Source: an uncultured Rhodopirellula sp. (lineage in GTDB: Bacteria; Planctomycetota; Planctomycetia; Pirellulales; Pirellulaceae). Taken from it: 5,458 nt of DNA. Below the pieces are notes generated by a model. It saw nothing but the letters and a program-made list of their open reading frames with translations, was not told the origin of the DNA and searched no databases. Below, piece by piece: positions 1 through 5,458 of the stretch (positions are counted from its first letter, which is position 1; every line of letters begins with the position of its first letter). The position numbers and the translations under genes were made by a program. Location of the stretch: positions 1-5,458 of the forward strand of contig CAJXTM010000335.1 in NCBI GenBank assembly GCA_913061385.1, read 5' to 3'.

Positions 1-41
1 AGCCTCGGTCTCGTGGGCTCGGAGATGTGTATAAGAGACAG
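1..41 (+). other. Untrimmed Illumina Nextera (Tn5) adapter, not genomic
   Basis: Positions 23-41 read AGATGTGTATAAGAGACAG, the exact 19-base Tn5 mosaic end. Positions 8-22 read GTCTCGTGGGCTCGG, the exact Nextera read-2 (i7-side) tail. Positions 1-7 (AGCCTCG) equal the last seven bases of the i7 index sequence I know as N710 (CAGCCTCG), in the place where an index should sit. The order index, tail, mosaic end is that of a tagmented library molecule, so this is a library artefact left in the assembly and not a transposon of the organism. Genomic sequence begins at 42. The adapter match is certain; the index identity rests on seven bases and memory. Confidence 0.98.
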
Positions 42-125
42 GTGACACGTCGAAAAGATGCCGGCAGGGAAGTTCGGGTAAGCAGCCTGGTTTTGTTGGC
101 CGTGGCGGCGATTCTGACGCAATAA
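42..125 (+). CDS. Possible 3' end of an upstream gene, cut by the adapter junction (hypothetical, hydrophobic C-terminus)
   Basis: The frame beginning at 42 stays open for 27 codons and stops at TAA (123-125). It starts with a basic stretch (TRRKDAGREVRV) followed by SSLVLLAVAAILTQ, which looks like a short membrane segment or hydrophobic tail right before the stop. The stop lies 79 bases upstream of the glycosyltransferase start, a normal distance for a preceding gene on the same strand. The piece is too short to assign to a family, and a second frame is also open across this stretch, so chance cannot be excluded. The 5' part of any such gene lies beyond the artificial junction at 41/42. Confidence 0.3.
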   Translation: MTRRKDAGREVRVSSLVLLAVAAILTQ

Positions 126-191
126 TTCCATCTTTACGCAATTGCCAGCAATTTGTAATCTCTCCAGTCGTTGTTAAGTTGATTACGCTTT

Positions 192-196
192 GGAGG
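192..196 (+). promoter_or_regulatory. Ribosome binding site (GGAGG) for the GT61 glycosyltransferase
   Basis: GGAGG lies 8 bases upstream of the ATG at 205. It decides the start: the in-frame TTG at 190 overlaps this site and would have no ribosome binding site of its own, so translation should begin at 205. Confidence 0.8.
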
Positions 197-204
197 CCCG
201 TGCG

Positions 205-1269
205 ATGTCGACGGTTCAAGAATCCCGAAATCACTTCATTGAACAGCGTCAGGCTCCTCGAAATCTTGCGTCTCAGGATGCTCCGCTCTTCGCTGCTGCG
301 ACGTCTATGCGTTTTCCTGACTGTAAAGTACAGCATCTACGTGAAGCGGATGTATTCGGACGCTCACCCATCCGTTTGTCAGACGGTCAGTTCTTTCCAG
401 AATCTTTCGTAAATCAATCGCACTTTGATTTGTGGAAAAAACAGCGGGGGCATTGGCGAGCGGGTGTCGAGCGTTTTCTCCACTACCATACCCAACTGGA
501 CACGCCTGGAATCTGGATTACCGACAATTGGAGTTGTGGTTTTTTTCATTGGTTTGGGGACGCTTTGGCTCGGTTAGAGCTAGCGCTTCAGGAACTGCCA
601 GCACAGGAAGTCACGCTGCTGTTGCCCCATAAATTTCATCGCCATGACTATTTCCTTGAGAGTTTAAAGGCGTATGGACTGCGAGACGTGCGTGTTTTAG
701 GGCGGTTCGAGTGTATGAGATGTACCGATCTGTTTTTTCCCCAGCATATTGCTGACACTGGCAATTACAACACTGGTCTCATGCATGCGATGCGCAGTCG
801 ATTTCGTCAACACATTGATGCTTCGAAGTTGGGTGCGCCGAGTTCTCGGCTTTACATCAGTCGTAGGTTGGCTGGCAGAAGACGGATTGTGAATGAGGCT
901 GAGATCCTCGGTGTTCTCGCCGACCATGGATTTCAGACTTTGCTTGCCGAAGAAACTCCATGGGAGCAGCAGGTGAAATTGGTGGCAAAGGCCGAGTTTT
1001 TATTGTCCAATCATGGTGCGGGCCTCACAAGTATGCTGGCCATGGAAGCGGGAACGCGAGTCATGGAGATTCGTGAGCGAGAGGATCAGCACAACAATTG
1101 TTTCTTTACGTTAGCTTCAACGCTCGGCTTGGGTTACTACTATCTACTTGCTGATCGGCATGATCCGACCGTGGGGGTGCATCTTGCTGATCTCGTCGTC
1201 GATCCTGAGCGATTGAACGAAACCTTGCATATGGCCTTACACCCCACCTTAAAATCCAAGATTGCCTAG
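205..1269 (+). CDS. Glycosyltransferase family 61 (DUF563-type) protein
   Basis: The 354-residue protein has no signal peptide or membrane helix, so it is probably a cytoplasmic or membrane-peripheral enzyme. Family hallmarks are visible. The N-terminal half carries a segment at residues 108-124 (NWSCGFFHWFGDALARL), matching the GT61 'N(Y)FHW..D.L.RL' signature with H115 and D119. Residues 217-221 are YISRR, as in the family's 'lYisR' strand. The C-terminal half has SNHGAGLT at 268-275, followed by the MEIR strand at 287-290, the usual 'HGAgLtnllf...vlEi' block. Bacterial members are annotated as capsular or other surface-polysaccharide biosynthesis transferases that use nucleotide sugars; donor and acceptor cannot be read from sequence. 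The start is ATG 205, set by GGAGG eight bases upstream. The next gene lies 322 bases away, so co-transcription with it is doubtful. The family call is firm; the biological product is unknown. Confidence 0.88.
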   Translation: MSTVQESRNHFIEQRQAPRNLASQDAPLFAAATSMRFPDCKVQHLREADVFGRSPIRLSDGQFFPESFVNQSHFDLWKKQRGHWRAGVERFLHYHTQLDTPGIWITDNWSCGFFHWFGDALARLELALQELPAQEVTLLLPHKFHRHDYFLESLKAYGLRDVRVLGRFECMRCTDLFFPQHIADTGNYNTGLMHAMRSRFRQHIDASKLGAPSSRLYISRRLAGRRRIVNEAEILGVLADHGFQTLLAEETPWEQQVKLVAKAEFLLSNHGAGLTSMLAMEAGTRVMEIREREDQHNNCFFTLASTLGLGYYYLLADRHDPTVGVHLADLVVDPERLNETLHMALHPTLKSKIA

Positions 1270-1427
1270 GATCGCGATTGTCTTGAGACGCATCCGTTCA
1301 GTCTTCAAGGGCCGTACTGGATTGACACAATTCCAGGATCCCCAAGTTGCCTTCATTTGTTTGTGCGGTATGCCCCGTTTGACTCAGTAATTGAGACTAT
1401 GTTTGTCTTCATCACCTGATTCACTCG

Positions 1428-1436
1428 TGTTATTAT
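1428..1436 (+). promoter_or_regulatory. Candidate extended -10 promoter element
   Basis: The sequence TGTTATTAT fits an extended -10 (TGn followed by TATTAT, one mismatch to TATAAT). It lies about 155 bases upstream of the ATG at 1592. The corresponding -35 position (about 1408-1413) is poor. Planctomycete promoter consensus is not well defined, so this is a weak suggestion only. It would give a long untranslated leader for the two-gene unit. Confidence 0.2.
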
Positions 1437-1580
1437 GGGAGCGAGGCGGCAAAGGGTTGAAGCGGTGCCACATTTGGTTCTCACCGCGGGCTGGTTGTTT
1501 ATTCGCGCACCCTGGAATGTCAGAATTCCTCTGCGCTCGCGAGTTGCTCAAGAGGCATGCTCAGTCAATAACACATCAAA

Positions 1581-1589
1581 AGAGAGAAG
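1581..1589 (+). promoter_or_regulatory. Purine-rich ribosome binding site supporting the start at 1592
   Basis: AGAGAGAAG ends two bases before the ATG at 1592. It is a weak Shine-Dalgarno match, but together with the signal peptide that begins exactly at that ATG it favours 1592 over the in-frame TTG at 1391. Confidence 0.45.
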
Positions 1590-1591
1590 CA

Positions 1592-3841
1592 ATGATCGCG
1601 AGAAGGGTTTGCTGTCTTTTTTTGTTGCTCATCCTGTCATGCAGTTTCTGCTGCGCGGCAGAGAATGATTCTGTAATGACTCAACTGCAGCACAAATTGA
1701 AAGAGCATTGCACGGACTGTCATTCGGAGGATTTTCAGGAGGGGAAAGTACGTCTCGACAATCTCTCTGAGCTGAGTAGCGAGGGTAGGACTGAATTGCT
1801 CGCTCAAATCGAAGAGCAAGTTTATCTTGGACGAATGCCTCCAGAAGAAGAGTCACCACTGAATGGAGTTGAACGAGATGAGGCACTTGCGTTGGTGACG
1901 TCAAATTTCGATGCCATGGGAGCAACTTCAGGCTTTCGGGAAAAACTCAAGACACCCAGCTATGGCAATTGCATTAGCCACGAAAAACTGTTCAGCGGTG
2001 AGGCCACTGCAAAGTCTTTTTCCCCACGTCGTTTGTGGCGTACGAGTCCGCATGTATTCGAAAACGTTAAGTCGCAATATGGTGGAGATTCACGGAGTTT
2101 ACGGCAGCCATTCATCGTTGATGATAAACAGGGGATCAAGGAGTATGCTTCCCTGTTGTTCGCTGACTCTGCCGTGGTCAATGTACTGCTGACGAATGCT
2201 GGCGAGTCAGCCGACCGCCTGATCGAGAAGCAGACGGTGTTTAAATCGATTGCAAACTCCAAGCAGACACCCGACGACAGTGTTTTGCAGGAAGCGATTC
2301 AGCAACATTTTCGTCGTGTGGTCTATCGGCAACCGACCGATGTTGAGTTGAAACGGTACAGCGACTTATTTCGAAAGTCGGCCGATGATGCCGGGAATTT
2401 GGAAGCGTTGCGAGTGGCCTTGATGGCGGTCATGCTGCATCACGAGTCGGTGTATCGTGTCGAACTAGGGTTGGGAGAGACGGACTCTGACGGGCGACGG
2501 ATGCTTGCCCCAGCGGAGTTGGCTTTTGCCATTGCTTATGCCATCACCGACCAAAGACCGGATCAGGAATTGTTGCGGGCCGCAGCGAGTGGTCGTCTCG
2601 TAACGCGAGATGATGTCAAGCATCAGGTCGCACGGATTCTTGAAGATCATGCGATCGATAAACCGAGGCTGCTGAGGTTTTTTCAAGAGTTCTTTGGTTA
2701 CTCTCACGCTCACAAAATTTTTAAGGATGCCAAGCGGTCTGGAGGGTTTTCTTACTACGGTGAGAACTACCCTGATATGTATGAGCGTGAAGCGGACTTT
2801 TTTGTTGTCAACATTCTTGAAGACGACAAAGATGTGTTCAAGAGACTGTTGACGTCAGATGAGTACTACATTCTTAACAGACAGACATTCCGAAACACGG
2901 TTTATGATTTCTATTTGAAAAACCAGACTGCACTGGACCAGGGAGATTTTCCCGAAGAGAAGCGGCAGGAATTGCTCAGTCGTCTTGATCTTCGCGATTG
3001 GGGCGAACTGAACAAAAAATATCACCTGCACAAATTCAATCGCGGCTTTAATGGCAGCGTAGGTGCGATCAAGCAGATTGTCAAAGAGGTAAAAGAATGG
3101 AAAAACACAACGAATAAAGAGAGACTTCTGCATAGCATGCAACCGCTATATCGGAAGTATCCGATGGTTTACGACATGGATGATGATGAGCAGGACTTTT
3201 TGCTGCCACAGCCTTACAAGAGGCCAAATCGTGCTGGCATCCTGACTCACCCTGCCTGGTTAATCGCTCACTCGCTCAATGACAGCACTGATCCGATTCG
3301 TCGTGGAAAGTGGATCCGCGAACGGCTGTTGGCAGGATCCATCCCAGATCTGCCTATCACGGTGGACGCTACGGTTCCGGAAGATCACAACAAAACTCTG
3401 CGTGAGCGACTTGCTGTGACCGAACAGGATGAGTGCTGGCGATGTCACAAGCAAATGAATCCGCTCGGATACGCCTTTGAAATTTACGACGATTTTGGTC
3501 GCTTTCGAATGCGGGAGAGTCTCGATAAATTACCCAAGGTGAAGGGGGCATTCCCGAGCAAACCGATTCATGCAAAGGCAACGCTCACGAGCACAGGAGA
3601 TGAGCTTCTCAATTCAGAGTACGATAATGCACTGGAGTTGATCGGTAAGCTTGCCGATTCGGATCGTGTTCGACAGAGTATGATCCGCCATGTGTTTCGA
3701 TATTTCATGGGGCGGAATGAAATGTTGAGTGATTCGCAAACGCTGATCTCAGCAGACAAAGCCTACATGGAAAGCGGGGGCAGTTTCAACTCGCTGCTGA
3801 TTTCGCTTTTGACGTCAGATTCATTTCTTTACCGTAAATGA
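1592..3841 (+). CDS. Exported planctomycete-type cytochrome c protein (PSCyt1 with DUF1595/DUF1592/DUF1588/DUF1585 blocks)
   Basis: The product has 749 residues from ATG 1592. Residues 1-23 form a Sec signal peptide (basic MIARR, hydrophobic core, likely cleavage near CCAA|EN), so it acts in the periplasm. A PSCyt1 domain follows: haem-binding CTDCH at 40-44 and GRMPP with M82 as the likely axial ligand. Further blocks resemble DUF1595 (about 236-295, RRVVYRQPTDVELKRY), DUF1592 (about 305-429, ending in the DEYYILN strand), DUF1588 (about 546-640, GILTHPAWL, RRGKW, second CxxCH at 615-619, NPLGYAFE) and DUF1585 (about 668-745). A usual DUF1587 block (RLNRxEYNNTVRDLL-like) is not recognisable; residues about 110-160 instead hold GNCISHEKLFSGE and SPRRLWRTSP. 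Residues 430-545 are a long charged stretch not seen in the standard layout. The gene lies 18 bases upstream of its DUF1552 partner. Two CxxCH motifs suggest up to two covalent haems and an electron-transfer or oxidative role, but the family's reaction is unknown. Domain edges are by eye. Confidence 0.88.
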   Translation: MIARRVCCLFLLLILSCSFCCAAENDSVMTQLQHKLKEHCTDCHSEDFQEGKVRLDNLSELSSEGRTELLAQIEEQVYLGRMPPEEESPLNGVERDEALALVTSNFDAMGATSGFREKLKTPSYGNCISHEKLFSGEATAKSFSPRRLWRTSPHVFENVKSQYGGDSRSLRQPFIVDDKQGIKEYASLLFADSAVVNVLLTNAGESADRLIEKQTVFKSIANSKQTPDDSVLQEAIQQHFRRVVYRQPTDVELKRYSDLFRKSADDAGNLEALRVALMAVMLHHESVYRVELGLGETDSDGRRMLAPAELAFAIAYAITDQRPDQELLRAAASGRLVTRDDVKHQVARILEDHAIDKPRLLRFFQEFFGYSHAHKIFKDAKRSGGFSYYGENYPDMYEREADFFVVNILEDDKDVFKRLLTSDEYYILNRQTFRNTVYDFYLKNQTALDQGDFPEEKRQELLSRLDLRDWGELNKKYHLHKFNRGFNGSVGAIKQIVKEVKEWKNTTNKERLLHSMQPLYRKYPMVYDMDDDEQDFLLPQPYKRPNRAGILTHPAWLIAHSLNDSTDPIRRGKWIRERLLAGSIPDLPITVDATVPEDHNKTLRERLAVTEQDECWRCHKQMNPLGYAFEIYDDFGRFRMRESLDKLPKVKGAFPSKPIHAKATLTSTGDELLNSEYDNALELIGKLADSDRVRQSMIRHVFRYFMGRNEMLSDSQTLISADKAYMESGGSFNSLLISLLTSDSFLYRK

Positions 3842-3845
3842 TTAC

Positions 3846-3850
3846 AGGAA
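3846..3850 (+). promoter_or_regulatory. Ribosome binding site (AGGAA) for the DUF1552 gene
   Basis: AGGAA ends 9 bases before ATG 3860, inside the 18-base gap behind the cytochrome-type gene. It favours the first of the two adjacent ATG codons (3860 rather than 3863) and is consistent with translation from a shared transcript. Confidence 0.6.
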
Positions 3851-3859
3851 AACTCGCCG

Positions 3860-5236
3860 ATGATGACCAGATCAAGACGAGACATTCTCAAAGGCCTCTC
3901 TTTGGGCGCCGGAGGAACTTTGCTGACACCGTTCCTGCATCAGGTACGGCTGCAGGCTGAAGGCAATGGTGCCGCGCTGCCAAAGCGATTTGTGTTTGTC
4001 GTCAAATCGAGCGGAGTTTCGCCCGATGGGATTACACCTGAGTCACTACGGGGTGACGAGGCCAAAAATGTGTCTTTGAAAGATGTACCGCTGCAGCCCT
4101 CCATGGTAGCTCTGGAACCGTTTAAGAATCAGTTGTCCATTGTGCAGGGATTGTCAGGGAAGATGTGTCGTGGTGGGCACAGCAGTTGGTTTGGTGCGAT
4201 GGGCGTCTATATGACGGGTGGCGAAACCGAACGGGGTGCCATCCTGAGGGCGACCGCTGACGCAGAACTGGCGGCACTCAGTCCAGCACCCTTCAATCAT
4301 GTCGGGCTGGCGGTTCGAGGAAGTGCGCTGTCAAACTCGTACGGCGGCGTGCTGTATCCCGGAATTACTGCAGTAGGTGCAAACAAGGAATTACCGTTTC
4401 AGGGCAGTCCTGACCTTGCTTTTGAGCAACTGTTTGGATCGGCAGCATCAGCCAGCGGAAAAGGTGAAACACGATTCGGTGTTCAGAAAAATTTACTTGA
4501 CTTCATGGTCGACGATCTCAAGAAGGTCAATCGGGAAGTCCCTGCAGCCGAGAAAAATAAATTGGACTCCTACCTGAACGCATTCGAGGAATTGCAGGTG
4601 CGGCACAGTCGCTTGACTGGCATGAAAGGAAATATCAAAAATCACGCTCCAGAGTTTGGCGATAAATTCACTTCGTTGGTGGAAGAGGTGCGTCAGGAGG
4701 CACATTTTGACTTGGCCTCGGCTGCTCTGATTGCAGGGTTGACCAATTGTGTAACCATCCGCTTGGATAACTTGTCAACGGTATACAAACAGCTTGGATT
4801 GGTGAAACCCAATCACGGAATCGGGCATGATGAGAGTAGTCGTACCCAGAGGGAATGCCGCGATATTATCCGGACTCACCACTCCGGGTTGTTGGCTGGG
4901 ATGGCCGCAAAGCTCAAGGCCGTTCCGGAAGGTGACGGGAACATGCTCGACAATACAATGATTGTTTATTTCAGTGACTCTGCCAATAAACATCACGGCG
5001 ATTGCTTTGAGTGGCCCTATGTGGTGATTGGTGGCTGCTCAGGAAAAATGAACATCCCCGGCCGCTATATCCGCTACGCAAAGTATGGCGAAAAGAATTG
5101 TCGCACGATCGGTAATTGGTGGACAACCCTGCTGAATGCCTTTGGAAATCCGGTCGAGCATTACGGAAACGAAGACCTTGTGCTCAAGCAAAACGGTAGT
5201 TCCTATCGCGGACCGTTAGGTGAGTTGATTGCCTGA
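3860..5236 (+). CDS. Tat-exported DUF1552 (HXXSHH-family) protein
   Basis: The 458-residue product starts with a twin-arginine signal: SRRDILK at residues 5-11, a weakly hydrophobic glycine/leucine-rich stretch, and a likely cleavage site near residue 33. It should therefore be exported folded. The mature part matches DUF1552: RFVFVVKSSGVSPDG near the N-terminus, SIVQGLSGK then GGHSSWFGAMGVYMTGGE (GGH at 105-107), and the C-terminal block DNTMIVYFSDSANKHHGD (from D364), WPYVVIGGCSG and a late WWTTLLNAFG segment. These are reminiscent of the alkaline-phosphatase/sulfatase-like DUF1501 relatives. The family-naming HXXSHH motif is not intact: the candidate site at 319-324 reads HGIGHD. The gene lies 18 bases behind the cytochrome-type gene, as DUF1552 genes commonly do in planctomycetes, so the products probably function together in the periplasm. 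The substrate and reaction are unknown. Length is normal for the family and nothing looks truncated. Confidence 0.88.
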   Translation: MMTRSRRDILKGLSLGAGGTLLTPFLHQVRLQAEGNGAALPKRFVFVVKSSGVSPDGITPESLRGDEAKNVSLKDVPLQPSMVALEPFKNQLSIVQGLSGKMCRGGHSSWFGAMGVYMTGGETERGAILRATADAELAALSPAPFNHVGLAVRGSALSNSYGGVLYPGITAVGANKELPFQGSPDLAFEQLFGSAASASGKGETRFGVQKNLLDFMVDDLKKVNREVPAAEKNKLDSYLNAFEELQVRHSRLTGMKGNIKNHAPEFGDKFTSLVEEVRQEAHFDLASAALIAGLTNCVTIRLDNLSTVYKQLGLVKPNHGIGHDESSRTQRECRDIIRTHHSGLLAGMAAKLKAVPEGDGNMLDNTMIVYFSDSANKHHGDCFEWPYVVIGGCSGKMNIPGRYIRYAKYGEKNCRTIGNWWTTLLNAFGNPVEHYGNEDLVLKQNGSSYRGPLGELIA

Positions 5237-5458
5237 CCCCGCTGAGTGCGAATCTTCTTGTAGATCGCATTGCAGCAGGCTTCAGGACAGGCTTCAGCAG
5301 CGTTGATGCAGGTGAGGCATTGATTGGTGTTAATGCTGTCTGCATGGTAGCAGTGTGAATGCCCACTGCAGTTTTGGGGCACCTCCTGTGATAACAGGTT
5401 TGACTGCCCACGCACTGCCCACGCACTGCCCACGCACTGCCCACGCACTGAGTAGCAG
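5203..5458 (-). CDS. Possible cysteine-rich protein, 3' part, running off the right edge (hypothetical)
   Basis: On the minus strand a frame is open from the window edge to TAG at 5203-5205, about 84 codons. The non-repeat part is rich in Cys and His: NCSGHSHCYHAD, then NQCLTCINAAEAC and PEACCNAIYKK. This gives spacings of the CxxC and CxxxCC type that recall metal-binding or disulfide-rich small proteins. I counted 30 of 49 codons in the non-repeat part ending in C or G, mildly in favour of coding. Against it: the upstream part is translated from an 11-bp repeat (unit not a multiple of three), no start with a proper ribosome binding site is seen inside the window, a second minus frame is open across the same bases, and the last codons overlap the convergent DUF1552 gene by 34 bases. 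No family is recognised. Confidence 0.3.
   Translation of the reverse strand, partial: CYSVRGQCVGSAWAVRGQSNLLSQEVPQNCSGHSHCYHADSINTNQCLTCINAAEACPEACCNAIYKKIRTQRGQAINSPNGPR
5276..5297. repeat. Short direct repeat CAGGCTTCAG, two copies
   Basis: CAGGCTTCAG occurs at 5276-5285 and 5288-5297, a 12-bp period. Because the period is a multiple of three, the minus-strand frame reads it as a repeated EAC-type tetrapeptide (EACPEAC), consistent with a small in-frame duplication in the cysteine-rich frame. Confidence 0.6.
5403..5450. repeat. 11-bp tandem repeat (ACTGCCCACGC), four exact copies plus ACTG
   Basis: The unit ACTGCCCACGC occurs at 5403-5413, 5414-5424, 5425-5435 and 5436-5446 without mismatch, followed by a partial unit ACTG at 5447-5450. 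A degenerate trace (TGCCCACTGC) sits at 5360-5369. An 11-bp unit shifts the reading frame at each copy, so three units cycle through one 11-residue peptide in any frame. This fits an intergenic short tandem repeat better than a protein repeat. It lies eight bases from the window edge, so the true copy number may be larger and may have been collapsed by short-read assembly. Confidence 0.95.

Larger units (their letters stand above)
1270..1591. other. 322-base intergenic region / leader of the cytochrome-DUF1552 pair
   Basis: I see no convincing gene here. One frame is open from a TTG at 1391 into the downstream gene, but its 67 codons encode a low-complexity mix rich in Cys, Arg and Ser that would place an obvious signal peptide in the protein interior. 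It is therefore read as untranslated leader. No strong intrinsic terminator follows the glycosyltransferase: the only pairing noticed is CTTGA (1282-1286) with TCAAG (1305-1309), which has a long loop and no T-tract. The 8-bp palindromes ATCGCGAT (1271-1278) and CTCGCGAG (1536-1543) are present, with no known meaning. Confidence 0.6.

Noticed and set aside
23..41. Genuine Tn5/IS50 end in the organism
   Set aside because: The mosaic end is a synthetic hybrid and is preceded by the Nextera read-2 tail and an index remnant, which occur only in library adapters.
190..204. TTG start at 190 giving a five-residue longer glycosyltransferase
   Set aside because: The TTG overlaps the GGAGG site that is ideally placed for ATG 205, and no other ribosome binding site precedes it.
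697..927. Minus-strand open frame inside the glycosyltransferase, and similar frames opposite the two large genes
   Set aside because: They lie wholly within well-supported genes on the plus strand and show no protein-family features or start signals.
1322..1327. TTGACA as a -35 promoter box
   Set aside because: A perfect hexamer, but no -10-like sequence lies 16-18 bases downstream (the region reads CCCAAGTTGCC).
1391..1591. TTG start giving an 816-residue cytochrome protein
   Set aside because: It would bury a clear Sec signal peptide 67 residues inside the protein. ATG 1592 starts exactly at the signal peptide and has a purine-rich site upstream.
5385..5398. Hairpin CCTGT-GATA-ACAGG as a terminator or operator
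   Set aside because: The stem is only five base pairs and is followed by just three Ts. It is too weak for an intrinsic terminator and there is no independent sign of an operator.
5184..5444. Second minus-strand frame across the right edge (86 codons)
   Set aside because: Its N-terminal part is translated from the 11-bp repeat, it overlaps the DUF1552 gene further, and its composition shows no recognisable protein features. The cysteine-rich frame is the better candidate.
5403..5450. CRISPR array
   Set aside because: The 11-bp units are directly abutting with no spacers and are far too short for CRISPR repeats.

Overview
The window most likely comes from a planctomycete, or a close PVC-superphylum relative. 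The evidence is a two-gene pair typical of that group: a Sec-exported 'planctomycete cytochrome c' protein (PSCyt1 haem motif followed by DUF1595/DUF1592/DUF1588/DUF1585-type blocks), and directly behind it a Tat-exported DUF1552 (HXXSHH-family) protein. Base composition looks close to 50% G+C by eye. No rRNA, tRNA, CRISPR array, insertion sequence or phage gene was seen.

Layout. Bases 1-41 are not genomic: they are untrimmed Illumina Nextera (Tn5) adapter, so the biological sequence starts at 42. Bases 42-125 may hold the last 27 codons of an upstream gene with a hydrophobic C-terminus. Bases 205-1269 encode a family-61-type glycosyltransferase (GT61/DUF563) with a clear ribosome binding site. 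Bases 1270-1591 are a 322-base gap that I read as non-coding leader, with one weak extended -10 candidate. Bases 1592-3841 encode the cytochrome-type protein (749 aa). After an 18-base gap, 3860-5236 encode the DUF1552 protein (458 aa). Bases 5237-5458 contain a cysteine-rich open frame on the minus strand that runs off the right edge, and four exact copies of an 11-bp tandem repeat at the edge itself.

How the genes work together. The cytochrome-type and DUF1552 genes are almost certainly co-transcribed, and both products should act outside the cytoplasmic membrane: one unfolded via Sec for haem attachment, one folded via Tat. Such pairs are abundant in planctomycetes but have no settled biochemical function. 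A periplasmic redox or polymer-processing role is inference. The glycosyltransferase is separated by a long gap and probably belongs to cell-surface glycan synthesis; nothing in the sequence ties it to the pair.

Novelty. I do not see a clearly new system. The points most worth a second look are the degenerate HXXSHH motif in the DUF1552 protein, the roughly 115-residue charged insert and missing DUF1587 in the cytochrome protein, the cysteine-rich minus-strand frame, and the 11-bp repeat at the contig edge.
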